DNA of 64,000 bases from Adiantum capillus-veneris. Taxonomy: Eukaryota > Streptophyta > Polypodiopsida > Polypodiales > Pteridaceae. Both the position numbers and the translations under genes were made by a program. The notes under the pieces are model-generated. The model saw only the letters and a program-made list of their open reading frames with translations. It was not told the origin of the DNA and searched no databases. Below, piece by piece: positions 19,194 to 31,315 of this stretch. Within the stretch, counting starts at the first letter, position 1. Every line of letters starts with the position of its first letter. The stretch is taken from positions 84,326,342-84,390,341 of the forward strand of contig CM043953.1 in assembly GCA_014529385.2 (NCBI GenBank), read 5' to 3'.

Positions 19194-22100
19194 TCATGTT
19201 TTTGGGTCTTTTTGCATGAGAACTACACCAATGGCCTCCATTCCTACACTTGGCGTGATGTAATATGTATCCTTTGGATTTGGTGGCATTATTGTTGGAA
19301 GAGAGTTGAGAATACCCTTTACTTCAGTAAAGCATAATTCGTGTTCCTCTTTCCATTCAAATGTGGGTTTGTTTGCTAGCTTGTGCAAAGGTGCAATAGC
19401 TTCCGCTAGAAGGTGAATGAAACGAGACATGTACCTTACTTTGTGGTTGAAAGTCATGAGCTCCTTGGTTGTCGTTGGTGGTTGTAGTGACAAGAGAGCA
19501 TTTACTTTTGATGGATCCACTTGAATTCCTTGCAAAGAAACCACATGACCTAGCAATACCACTTGTGACTTTGCAATGTGACACTTCTCAGGATTAAGCT
19601 GTCCCCCAAATTGATGAAGCCTCCTAAGCCCCTCCTCAACTTTTTGGCAATGAAGTCTTTGGCTACTATAGATACAGAAGTCATCCATAAAAACCCTAAT
19701 TGACTTTCCAAAGAAGGGCTGAAAGACAAGATTTGTAAACCTTATAAAGATACTAGGAGCATTTGTGAGCCCAAATGGCATCACTCTATAGGCAAAGCAA
19801 CCCCAAGGTGTGATGAAAGTGGTTTTTAACTGATCTTCTTCTGCTATTCTGATTTGAAAATACCCTGAATACCCATCACACACTGTGTAACATTCATAGC
19901 CGGCTACTTCATTTAAGATTTCATCTTGGAAAGGAAGAGGAAAATGATCCCTCTTTGTTGCAGCATTGAGCGGTTTGTAGTCAACACAGACCCTCCATTT
20001 TCCGTTCTTTTTAGGGGTTACTACAATTGGGGACACCCACTCAGATTTAGACACAGGGTAAATGAAACTAGCTTTGAGGAGTCGGTTAACCTCTGTCAAA
20101 AGTGCCTCTTGTTGTATTTTTCCTAGGCGCCTTAGCTTTTGAGCTACAGGTTTAGTACCTGGTTTTAATTCTATGCCATGCTCTATAACATCCACACCTC
20201 TAATTTGTGAGTAATCAGTGATAAACAAATTGGGATACCTCTTGAGCATATCGATGTAGGACCGCTTCTCCTCAGGGGTAAGATCTTTTGCAAGCATCCT
20301 CTCAAAGTCTTCAAAGTGCTTGTGGTCACCTTTGTCATCCTTTGTTTGCTCCTTTGTTGGGTCAACCTCTATTGATGGAGTTTTTGATGTGTTGAAGATG
20401 ATTCCCATTACCTCCAAAGATGATTCTTCTTCGCTATTGGATGTAGTGGTTGAACTTTCCTCGTCGCATGAGCCAAAACTCTCTTCACTTTCTTCATCAG
20501 CTGTGGTCTCATAGTTGATGTCGAGTTGCTTTCCTTCATGCCAATCGTATACTACATGTTGTCCCTTTTTGAGAATCAATTTTCCTCGTCCCCATTTTTG
20601 ATCTGCATTCACAGCAATGAGCCAAGGCCTCCCTAGGATGATGGGATAGCCCTCCCCCTTGGCTGGCATAACATACATGTCCACACGTGCATCTATATTA
20701 CATACAGAAACTTTTACATTCTCGATGATCCCTAGGCACTTCACACTTGCATTGTTGGCCAGCCTAGCTTGACAATTAGAGGATTTAGTGATTTCAAGCC
20801 CTAGTCTATTCATGGCTCTTTCCGTGATCACACACATTTGTGCTCCACCATCAACATACACATTGGATACCTTCCTACCCCTTACATAAGCATCTACAAT
20901 AGGTTCCACATCTTGTTGTGGCTTTGAAGTCAATGCCTTTACTGTCACCTTTTCTTTCTTTCTTGGGAGTCTTGTGCTTACAAGTTTGGACCAGTGCTTT
21001 CTCACCTTGGGTGATAGATGTAGGAGTTGAGGCCAAGAAATATTGGGCTTTTGAGTTTGCAAATCTTCTAAGATGTTGTAGGGTTCCATATTCTTTCCGA
21101 ATGGAAAATTGTTGATGCCGATCTCCCTTCGCCTTGACCTCTGCTTCTTGCCTCCTTCCTCCTTCTTTGACTTTTTCTTCCTCTCCTTCCTTGCAGGTTC
21201 TGACTCTTCATTCCTTGTGTCTTCATACTTGTTGTGTGCTCTTGTGCGCTTTTCTGCTGGCATAACATCAAAATGTATAGGGCTCACCTCTATCTCCTCT
21301 TCCAGCTTTATGACATTTACTCCCCTCTCTTCCTCCACTGGTGGGACAGGAGGGATGTTTGCCACTGGAGGTGGTGGTGGTCGACGAAGAATTTGCGGGG
21401 CTTGAGCATGCTCTTGCTGCACCATGAGCGGAGGGGGTCTAAGAGGGTATATGTCCCCTGGAAGCCTTCGAGGGTGAGGGCAATTATACATGCCATGACC
21501 AACTTCGTTGCAATTGCAGCATCTCAACTCTTGTGCTTGACGTCGTTGATTGCGATTCCCTTCTCTTGGTTGTCGTTGTTCGGGTAGGCCCTGCACTAGA
21601 TTCAAGGTGAGACTCTCTAGTTGTTGAGTTAATCTTTGCAAGATCTCTTGTTGTGATCCTTCCCCTATTTGTGAAGTTTGGGCAAGAGAGCCCCTAACTT
21701 GTGCTCCCATGCTTGGTGAAGAATCCCTCTCAATGACTTCATTTAGGTCCCTTGTTCTATGTGCTTGAAAATTTAACTTCTTGAATTTGACCATGGCCAC
21801 CTCACGTGCTTCCTCAAATGTTGATGGGAATTTTAACTCTACCTTGGTCTTCAAAATTGGATACAAGCCAGACATGATCCTATCTTTCTTTAGAAATTTT
21901 GGTGCACCACCTTGGTTTTGTAAGGTAACCTCCCATCTATCCCATAGGTTAAGGAAAACGGCCTCATAAGATGGGTAGTCTTCAAGGAATACCTGTTTAT
22001 GTTGAAGTAGCCAATTCCAAAGACCCTCTAGAGTATCTCCTTGCCCAAATTTGGCAAGAAAAATTGCACGTATCCTCTCCCAATTGGTTTTGTTTTGAGG

Positions 22101-22274
22101 TTGCAAGGCCTCGTACCATGCCTTAGCCTCCCCTTTGAGAACGAGTGGAAAAGCACGCAGCTTTACCTCTTCTTGATCTCTCCCAGAGATGAGGTGTGCC
22201 ATCTCCAAATTATCCAAAAATTCTTGTGCATCCTCACCATTTTTAAAATGAAAGGTAGGAAAAGTGCTTGACAT
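19194..22274 (-). pseudogene. Tat gag, aspartic protease, reverse transcriptase
   Basis: I chose the ATG at 22274 (MSSTFPTFHFKNGED); the open frame extends to about 22331 without another ATG. Gag carries EAKAWYEAL and a CCHC knuckle (CCNCNEVGHGMYNC). The protease has YVDGGAQMCVI, with DGGA rather than DSGA. RT shows VVTPKKNGKWRVCVDYKPLN, MPFGLTNAP and VFMDDFCIYSS (FMDD in place of YVDD-type). The first RNase H starts at FEWKEEHELCF. The frame is open for over 1,000 codons, so this part could still be expressed as a truncated polyprotein. Confidence 0.92.
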
Positions 22275-22327
22275 TTTTACAATACAAGGAGGCTTGTGTA
22301 CCACAAAGTTTTGACTACGATGAGTGA

Positions 22328-22854
22328 TCACATCAAAATGAAAATATATACATCAAGTGTTAGTTCATAATTTATCATAGGCAAAATAAAAGGGTTGATT
22401 GAGGCATTAATTTCATTAAGGCGAGTGGGTCCAAAAATTCTCCTAATGGTTGCTTGAAATCTAAATTTTGTAGCAATTATGATGTGCATAGATTGACGAG
22501 CTATGGGTGTAAAAGGAGAAGCAGCTCCAGGTTGGTTCATGTGACAATGTGTTCTCCTTTTTCTTTCTCTTGACGAAAGTTTCCTTTGAGTGGATCGCTA
22601 TCTAAGTGCCTCTTGTCCCTGCCTCAAAACAAAATAAAAACATGGACATCAAATGAATCATCATAATTAATGAATGGAAGAATGATGGGATTTGGAGATG
22701 CCAAGATTTCACCAAGTCTTTCTGCTCCAAACATAAAAACAATGCGTTGTTGGTAAAAAAAAATTCGATCTACACAAATGTTAATTCTGATGCGTTGTGA
22801 AAAATGAAAAGCATACGGTGCAACTCTATTGTTCATGAGGAGAATAGAAGGCAA
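22328..22854 (-). other. Two homologous short ORFs in the Tat 5' leader
   Basis: Frames at 22854-22624 and 22540-22328 end in similar sequences (ERLGEILASPNPIILPFINY and TRLNEINASINPFILPMINY, followed by DVHVFILF and DVYIFILM). They look like a tandem duplication of a gag-leader coding segment just upstream of gag. Their function is unknown. Confidence 0.6.
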
Positions 22855-22865
22855 TTAGGAAAGTT

Positions 22866-22882
22866 CCTTAGTGGGGGCACCA
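22866..22882 (-). other. Candidate primer-binding site of the Tat element
   Basis: On the minus strand TGGTGCCCCCACTAAGG starts six bases after the 5' LTR. The TGG start and the spacing fit a tRNA primer site. I could not name the tRNA. Confidence 0.5.
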
Positions 22883-22888
22883 CTTTTA

Positions 22889-24874
22889 TGAGAGCGGATT
22901 TTTTGAGATGGGGCTCAACTCAAGGCTCCCACCAGACAACCACTCCGTGAGACCCTACACACACATATTTCTTAGGGGCACCACCCTCTTTTATGGAGAA
23001 AGAAGGAAACCAAAAAAAACCATATACAACACACACACACACACACACCTTCCTTATGTGCTTCAACACAAAATGCCCTTCAACCATTCAACACACACTC
23101 CTTAAGCAATCCCTTTGAACACTGCACAAACTCACATGCAAAGATTGACCTTCACCATATTAGTGCTCATATACTTCTAAGAAAAGCAAGCACAAAACCT
23201 CAAAACTCAAAACACCATAATGCACAAATACTTGACAACTCCTTTCCTTTCCCAAAAGAAGAGACTACTTACACACATAAGGCGGCATGCATAGAGAGCT
23301 CTTCTCCATCTATGCAGCCCCAAGACTTACTTACACACAACATAAGGAGAGAAGCCAAGCAAATAGACACCATGGCGCACGAAAAACTTTCTCAACAAAC
23401 AAGCAACCCAATGAGCACAAAATATGAGAAGCTGCCAAGATAGGCTTACCAATTTTACATGCGTTTAGAGCAAAAGTGTGACGACGACACCCCAATTGCA
23501 ACAATTTGTTGATCAAACCATGAGATAGATCATTGAACTTGATATCCTTGCTCTCATATAGAATCTACAATCCTTATTTTAGGGATGAGTATGATAAGAG
23601 AAATGTTTGCAAGAGAATGGTAGCAATAGCATATTGATGCTCTCTCTATGGTGCCGCTTATGATAGCGAGCTTAGGAAATAGATAGGGAGACAAGAGGAG
23701 AGAGAGATTAGGGCTTCCCTAACCTTAGAGGAGCTTATTTGCAGCAATGGAGTAGGTGTGTGTATTTTTGTGCTTGCCAAAGGGCCTTTTTATAGCTGTA
23801 CAAGACCTTGGGTTAGGTTAAGCTTGACTAGGGTAGGTAATTAACCATAGTTAGGTTCCCTTTTGACCATTCCTTCAATTATTCAAATAAGGGACTTATT
23901 TGTTCATTAAAAATAGCCTTTTAAGTCGTGGAGGCTCCATAGGGGTTGATAATGTATGTGGGTCCCACCATGATGTCCCTCCAGTGGCTCCTGCAGAGTG
24001 TCCCCATCCTGTTTGTTGTGTCTCTGGAAGCATCTTGAGCCGACCCCTCCACATGCAAGTGGTTTTTAACTCCCCATTGGTATTTTAGAATTTTAGAGAA
24101 TTCAAGAAAAAATTTCACCTTTGTGGTTTACCTGATTGTAACTTTGACCTGCAGTAACAGTGTCCGCAGCACCTTGTTTTCACCATAACTTTCAGCCTGT
24201 AACTCAGAATTGGGTGCTGTAAAAGGAAAAGTTGACCTTCTCAAAGTGTTTAATCTGATTTTGGAGTGTTCCTCAAGTATACCCACGAGCTAAGGCGTTC
24301 AAGATGCATCCAAAACACCTTTTGAACCAAGTCTCCTTGTAGGGGGCCCTTTAGCATGCATCCAAGGTGTAGCATGCTTTTTTCAAAAGAGAATCCACCT
24401 TAAACAAATGAGGTAGGCTCCAATAAAGTTTGATTTATTAGGGATATATATTATATTTAAAATTTGTTGACCAACACAAGTAAATGATCCAAGAGTTGGG
24501 TCACATAGTGGTGGGGAAGGGAAGGCCTACAAGGTTAACCCTACCCTTGAGAGAAGATGGGTAAGATAAGTGCCCATAAATTATTTATTTACAAATTATG
24601 GGATGTAGATAGTTATTTAAATTAGTAAAGGTAATTAGTTAAAATAATATGCAATAAAAAACTAGGAGAGTAGAATTAAGTTTACTATTTACATTTAGCA
24701 TGAAGAGAGAAATATGATGTAAATGCATAAAGATCTAAGAAGGGTAAGGTGTTTGTATGGAAAAAGGCTATTACAGAAAGAGAGAATGAACACTAGGTTA
24801 AAACTTTGATAAAAAATATGTACATTTGAGTAGAAATGTAGTTCAAATGCAAGGTTACCATTTAACGCTACTCA
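22889..24874 (-). repeat. Tat element 5' LTR
   Basis: Near-identical partner of the LTR at 15050-17021. It carries a 14-base extra stretch (GAAACCAAAAAAAA) near 23005. On the minus strand it starts TGAGTAGCG. Confidence 0.92.
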
Positions 24875-24894
24875 CGCGCCTTTAGTACAAAGAG

Positions 24895-24942
<48 letters not shown>

Positions 24943-24967
24943 TCTATGTGTGTTTTTTAATGTTCTT

Positions 24968-25026
<59 letters not shown>

Positions 25027-25030
25027 GTTA
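24875..25030. repeat. Right half of hairpin module 5, then (AC)n and (AG)n
   Basis: CGCGCCTTTAGTA at 24875-24887 completes the module interrupted by the Tat element. It is followed by AC and AG microsatellites up to about 25022. Confidence 0.8.
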
Positions 25031-25052
25031 TGTTTCTTGATGAATAGGATTA

Positions 25053-26365
25053 AGGTCCAGTAGGCAGAAGAGGCTGAAACCAGACCCAAAGCTTGTGCCA
25101 AGATTTCAGCCTTTGCAGGCTCAGTTCCTTAATGTTTTTGCCAAAAGAACTGTTGACTTTTGGTAGGACATATCTGAAGAAGAGTCAATTGGTGAAGATC
25201 AATGAGAGAGGTCACCAGGCCAAGAGGATCCCTCACCCTACAAGGGTCCCTCACCCTCTAGAGTACTTGTCAAGAAAAATACAAGAAAGAGGAATATAGA
25301 CTTCTCAGATGATGCAGATGTGCCAGAAAGCAGTCCCTGTGAAACTAAAGGTAAAGCCAAAGAGGATGTGTCTTCTCTGGAAGACCCAGCAGAGGCTGTT
25401 CGATTTTGCAGCATCTTGTGGTGCTGGGAACAAATTTGATCTAGTTCATTCTATGTTTAATCCAAAGTTTGACATTGAAGACCTGTTAGCTCAACACAAT
25501 GAATTCTTGCAGTCCTACAGAGATAAATTTGAAGTGATGGTGCAGGTAGGGAGGGTTGTTCTGCCCACTATGACTGTTGTGCATTTAAATGACTGTGGTG
25601 GAAAGGGACAGGGACTGAAGAAGTATAGGGAATTACCACCTGCTTGCCGACATTCAGCCTGCCCTTTGCACCAAAAAGAGTGCAAACTTATTCAGGAAAC
25701 CTTTGGCTTTATGATTTACATGAACAGCCTGTTTGGATTTCTCATGCAGAATCCTGATAAGGTGTTAGAGGAGCAGTATGCAGCACCAGATGAAGAATGC
25801 GAGGAGACAACACATATACAAGAAGTCGAGGAGGTTGAAGATACAGTCGACCTTGAGGTTGAGGCAATTGAAGTACAAAGAAGTAAGATGCTCTCTGTGA
25901 AAACCACAGAAATCAAACTACCTTTGGATGTCAGTAACTTCACTGAGAAGCATGCTCAGATGATGTTGCCTGCTGTGTCTGACTTCAGGATTGGAGACAG
26001 GACCTATATCTTTTTACATGATGTGCAAAGCATCTTTTATTTAAGGGAGGACTTCTCCCTGGCTATCATTTCCAAAGTCCAAGAGGAGAGGAGTGGATTT
26101 GTTTCAGAGGATAGTAGTGATGATGAGGCAATGGAAACATCCAGCAATCCAATGGAATGCCTCCGAAGATGCTTTGAGAAAGCTGAAAAATACAAGGAGA
26201 CACTACTTGATGAAGCCACCTTCCAAGCAATAAGACAAAGCCTAAGACCATCAACAAGTAACAAAGAAGTGAAGGATTGGTTTAACCATTCAGGTCAGGG
26301 GTCAACTACATCTGTAGACCTGTGGCAGGAAAACCTCTTTCTGTAGGATGAGAGCTTCATGGTAA

Positions 26366-26416
<51 letters not shown>

Positions 26417-26870
26417 ACTTACTTTGACATGATATGTGCAGTCTTGGATTGCTGACAAGGATGACTTCCTTCGGCGGCGGACTCGAGAGTATCGTGGAAG
26501 GGATGCGGCCCTAGCGTAGTACCTTTCAAAGCTTTGCGAGTCGCAGATAGTAGTTTCTCACAATTCGATGTCACAAGGGGGTTCAATAGCAACTTACACA
26601 TTCAAAACACTATCACGCGTCTTGGGTGGACCCGTGCTGCCCAAAAGTGGAGATAAATTCATTCTTGTGGACAAAGTGTTTGCTAGAGATTGTTTTGGTT
26701 ACTGCCCGGGCTATACAGGTGGTCGGGTAGCGTATTACTACACTTACACAGCAATGGCACTAGCTCTTGGTAAACAAAACCCAGATGAACTTTTAGAGTA
26801 TGGCAAACATCTCATGATTCGTTACAAGGGTGATGTGCCAAAAAACAAAATTGAACCTTCAAAATCTTGA
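25053..26870 (+). pseudogene. Unrecognised two-exon gene, decayed
   Basis: I do not recognise the product. The first frame reads QKRLKPDPKLVPRFQPLQ with a TAG near 25164 and a TGA near 25207. After a frame change near 25390 it continues as a long block (DFAASCGAGNKFDLVHSMF, CRHSACPLHQKEC with a possible metal site, an acidic stretch, and SDFRIGDRTYIFLHD). Exon 1 passes a TAG at 26344 and ends at ATG|GTAACT (about 26360). The intron holds CT and GT repeats. Exon 2 starts at 26442 after GTGCAG, in frame, with SWIADKDDFLRRRTREYRG, a TAG near 26517, and then a conserved-looking end (GYCPGYTGGRVAYYYTYTAM). It converges on the minus-strand gene, leaving only 63 bases between them. Confidence 0.6.
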
Positions 26871-26933
26871 TACACTTCAAGTAGCAATTGTATAAGATCA
26901 TGTATTACATAAATTTTGTACAATGTCATCCAC

Positions 26934-29586
26934 TCAGAGTATCTTTCTCCACTTGTGGTTCACATACACCATTGTCTCTCTCCACCTTCGTTGACTTTCA
27001 CGAGCACCGGAGTTGTTGTATGCCATTGATCTTTTAACTTTTTGTTGTTGTAAATGTCTGATGGGTTGTGTTGTTGGTGAAAAGGCCAAGACTTCTTTTG
27101 TCTGCATTCGATGAATGATTCTACGATAGAACCATTCAAATAGTTCTCTCAAATTGTTAGCCTTGATTCGAGAGCCACCATGTCATGTATGCCTGAAATA
27201 AGCATTTCTCACCATGTAATGAAACTTTTCCATCCCTTGGGTATTCCATATTGCCGGGTTCCCATACTTTTGTATAAAATATGGTAAATGATTGAAGATG
27301 ATGTGCTGGATATGAAAACAGATTAGTTAGAATGTTTTACACTCACATAGTTGCACATAAAATAGAATCAAATACACGATAATACCATGTAGTGAGTAAT
27401 TTGGGTGTCTGTCCATGCTGTTTTGAATGATTTTTTGAGAAGGTTGAGATTCTCCTTGAACTTGTTCATATCACCTTGTGACCAGTCATCTTTGTCTCAC
27501 ATCAAAAATAGGATGTCTATTGATCGCCAAACCTCAGCCTTTACATTACGAGTAGTTGGTTCTTGGTCTTTGACTGCAATATGTAGCTTTTTCCAGCTCT
27601 GATACTCTACCTTGCTAACATAAGATGTGTTATATATTTTTCCATGTTTTGTTAGCTTCGGATCTCTTGTACCTTGGGGTTTAGATAAAAACCTATGTGC
27701 CTTCACCCCACCGTTGGATGGTTTGCATGGGACATCCTTCTCACCAGTTGATCTCTTTTCATCCTGCTGGATTTTCACATTGCCACCATGAAGCCCCATA
27801 TCCGACAGTACCAATTCTAAGCACTGCAGGGCTACTTGTCGCTCTGCTGAGTTCTTAATCTTCCAAGAAAACCCGATATATAAGTAGATCAATTTCTCCA
27901 CAATTCTACAAAGGGCATGCATTGTACAGATGTGGACATTCACAAGTGGTATTTTCAAAACCGGTCGAAAAGCAGGGTCCTCGATGTGACGTGTTGGAGA
28001 TTTTCTCCACCACTTTGGGTCCATGACCTTTGGAGGCTCCATGCAAAACAAACACGACGACTTTGCCATTGCACCCATTCCACAATTATACATGCATTTT
28101 AATGTTTTGAGATCACTTGCAAGATGCCACTGAACTTGAAAGTCTCCCCTTCCATCTAGACGTAGTACCTCTCTCTGGTTAGTCTGTCTATCAATCACCT
28201 CTGGAATATTAGTTCGATGGAACACCCAATATAGAATCTCATGATCTTCTTTCTTTACCTGCAACACAAAATAAATGAGACTTAAGTAGATGTGAACATT
28301 TGAGCTTACCTTACCTAAGAATCTCGATTACCTGAAACGCACCAAGCCACCATATGTTAGATTCTGATTGAACACTAAAGTACAAAGGATCATCACTCGG
28401 ACACTTTGAGAGGGTTCTATTCATTAAAGTAATCGTAACACGCTCTAGCTTTTTCTCCCTGTGCCTCGTTAAGCTAAAGCCTCTCTTTCCAAACACTTGA
28501 GGCTGATGGTAAAAGTTTGGATTTTATACCCTTCTTAACAAAGACGGATGAGACAGATTGTTGTATAGACGAATATCCTCTTTTGCTTACACCAAGTGAA
28601 TCAAGTGTGCCTTGTATCTCTTTTGCAGGCATTGAGTTCTGTGAAATAAAGAGATCCACTACATTTCGTCGTAGGACCTTAAACTTCTTGTCATGTACTA
28701 TATCTGCTTCCAGGCTTCTACTTATGAGTGGCGTCAATCTCTTTCCTATATTGGCTTTGGGGTCAATGTTTTCCTTGTCAGGATAGATTGAATCTCTACA
28801 AGAAGACAATGCATAAGTAAATAACATAAAATTTGCTTAACTAACACTATTTAGGCACATGAAAACAATGCATAACAAGAAAAAACAAAAAGATTACTTA
28901 ACTAAGTCAATGTAGCCAACCAAGAAGCATCACCTTAATGCTCGGATTCTTTTCTTGAGACCTCCGGATGCAACCTGCAATGTTTTAAGATTGCGCAATT
29001 TCTTCTTTCGGATACGACCACCCAAGATGGTGTCCTTCATTTGACAACTTCGTACCTTTCCTTTCAGTTCTTGTACCTCTGTTTTGTGTTGCAAAATGGT
29101 AACCTGATCTGTAGAATGTAAATGTGAAATGCGAACAACCTCACATTGTTGAGCTTGAAGAATGCCCTTATAAGTTTCAGCTTCTCTTGTAAAAGATTTA
29201 CAATAACCCAGAAGGCCCTTTTCTCCATCACCAGTAAAGGTCAATAAGCTTGTAGGATTGACAAACGGTGGAGACTCATTAGTCATTGGATTCTTAGGGT
29301 AGAGAGAGTCTCTCATCCAGATATCTATGTGTTTAGCTCCCTGAGCTCTGAGCGTGTCTATAGAAGCGGGAGGTATATGTGTGTTTGTTTTACTATGCTT
29401 AATCAATGGTTGGTACTCATTGTCCAAATCAATGTGAAGGTGATATTTTGCTCGTTTCTGGGTAACATTTGTTCCATTTGAGGAGTGCACCATTAGCCAA
29501 ATGTGCAGGTTTAATGGAAAGTGAATAGCGGCTGCGCCTTCGTCCCTCCATGTTAGCCTCATTCCCTCCATGTGGACGAGGTTCAT
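26934..29586 (-). pseudogene. Five-exon transposase-like gene, decayed
   Basis: The exons are about 29586-28932, 28800-28332, 28259-27388, 27322-27180 and on to 26934, joined by GT..AG introns that keep frame where I checked. The key block is LDGRGDFQVQWHLASDLKTL, then CMYNCGMGAMAKSSCLFC, then NVHICTMHALCRIVEKL. Later comes NTQGMEKFHYMVRNAYFR and NNLRELFEWFYRR. A Cys-rich knuckle between a GDFQ/SDLK segment and a His/Cys block is reminiscent of some large eukaryotic DNA transposases. I cannot assign the superfamily, so the call is tentative. Breaks: a frameshift near 28480, TGA at 27497-27499 and a TGA near 27185. Confidence 0.5.
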
Positions 29587-29710
29587 TCAATGCAGCTGAA
29601 AAGAAGATTACCCTCAATCATTATGGACGAATGTTCAGAAGAGTAAAGAATCTACTTAAAGTACACTTTTTGAACTTTTACCATGAAAGACCCACCTCTA
29701 TTATTCGCCG

Positions 29711-31037
29711 GTCCCATGGAAATAAGAGCTTGGGTGTTGTGGTTGTGGAGCATGGGTAGTTGAAACAATGGGAGGGGTAGGGACTACATGGGTGCGATGA
29801 CCCATAGGTGCATACGATCGGTACACACTTGTAGGTACTGTTGCAAGCATTGAGCTACCATGTAGCGGTGCTTTACTAACAAATGAGGTCCATGGCGTGT
29901 TTCTTGGCATGCCCATCATTGGGGTAGGCATGGTAGCCGTGGTGTCATCAAGGGAAAGATGAGCTAGACTTGGAAAGGTAAAGCTATCACTTGTGGGCTC
30001 AGATTACACTGAGACCCCTGGAGAAACAACATATGGAGGATCCATCGGACTTACCGAGGGAGTCTCCATTTGCGATAAGGTCGGTTGTTTAGCCTTTTCT
30101 GCATGTTGATCCCCTTGTTCTGTTTCTCTAACTCAATGACCCTATGGATGACCTCACAAACTCTTTCTTGTTGATCCTCCACACTAGTAGCACCCATTGT
30201 GGATTGTAGGACATCTAACCAACCCACGTGATACGTGTGACCTGTGTATAGGTCGGTTAGAGTTTTCGTTTGTAGTTCGTACTCCCAGTTCTCATTTAAG
30301 AATGCTCCATCTAGGATTGAGGTGCTAGGGGTGTCTTTTGAGCTAGATGCAATGTTGCTTTCTAGAGGTTTTCCTTTAGCAGTTTTTAAGTTAGGAGCAC
30401 TTGATTGCTCTCTTAGCAAGGATATTGACATAGGAGCTTTCGCTTTTAACTCTCTTTGTTGCTCCACCTTGCGTAAGCTCTCGACTTCCTTTTTCCTAGC
30501 CGCAATGATATATCTCTCAACCTCTTGTACTTTGGCAAGGCTTCTACCATCGGGTAATATGACCTTGGAGGGAAATAACTCTGAAGAGTCAGGAGGTGCA
30601 GTGAATGAAGTATTCACATGCACATTCTCTAAGGGCATAGGGTCTACGTTGGTCATGAATGGAGAATTTACTTTCCCACCCCCCTCATTTACATCATTAG
30701 CTCCATGTTCGGAGCGAGTGGCTCTACTAAAGGTTTCCTTCAAGCGGCTAAGCACGCTCGGCCCGGACCGTGGGCCCATGGCGTGCATGTATTGTCTTGA
30801 GCTATCAAGATTAGGCATTAGTAAACCGTCCATGACGTCGTACTCAGAGGAAGAGTCACTAGCCGCTATGTTCGAGTCTTGGTTTGTACTACCTTGGGTT
30901 CCCGTCGAGGGCCTGGAACCTAAGGTAGGTGGATATTGAGAACTCACGTAAGTCAAAATTCTCTCTAGTTGCTCCGTCTCTAGCACATGACTAGAGAGTA
31001 GATGCACGTGCCTTTGGCACCCTACAAGCCTTGGCAA
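29711..31037 (-). pseudogene. Gypsy gag N-terminal region, left copy
   Basis: The frame 31037-30051 reads MPRLVGCQRHVHLL at its start and continues with Ser/Pro-rich sequence. It then has a charged helix (VQEVERYIIAARKKEVESL) and WEYELQTKTLTDLYTGHTYH. A frame change near 30040 leads to SFTFPSLAHLSLDDTTATM and a Pro/Met/Thr-rich linker that stops at the arm boundary near 29711. The right copy continues this protein to the zinc knuckles, so this is the gag of a Gypsy element cut short by the duplication junction. Confidence 0.75.
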
Positions 31038-31315
31038 ATAACCTCGAAGGTTAACCGCTTACTTTTTTAGACGCCCCTTTTCACTCTTTTAAAAAAAAAA
31101 TGTTTTTTAATCTTTTTTAATGTTTGGTTTTTTTATTAAAGTGTGTGATAGCTCGAAACGAGCGTATCACTCAGAGGGTCGTGGTGTGCTTTACAACACA
31201 ACATTCCGTCACCTGAAGCTCCGTTGGTCCTCAAAAAAGTCGATTTTTAGCTACGTGTGAAGCTAAAATACGTAATTTTAAAGGGCGACTGAGGCCTGAG
31301 CCTGAGTGTGAGCTT

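Larger units (their letters stand above)
15050..24874 (-). mobile_element. Tat-lineage Ty3/Gypsy LTR retrotransposon, nearly complete
   Basis: This is a 9.8-kb element on the minus strand with two LTRs of about 1.97-1.99 kb. It has a candidate primer site, gag-protease-RT-RNase H-second RNase H-integrase, and a polypurine tract. The flanking pentamers, CGCAC (15045-15049) and CGCGC (24875-24879), match at four of five positions and fit a mutated target duplication. The LTRs differ at roughly 40 positions plus one 14-bp indel (my count by eye, about 2%), so the insertion is fairly recent. Three nonsense codons in an otherwise continuous pol frame make it defective. The second, archaeal-type RNase H identifies the Tat lineage. 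Confidence 0.92.

Noticed and set aside
30244-30939. A 231-codon plus-strand frame over the left gag
   Set aside because: It is antisense to a gag frame that matches the right copy and continues to zinc knuckles.
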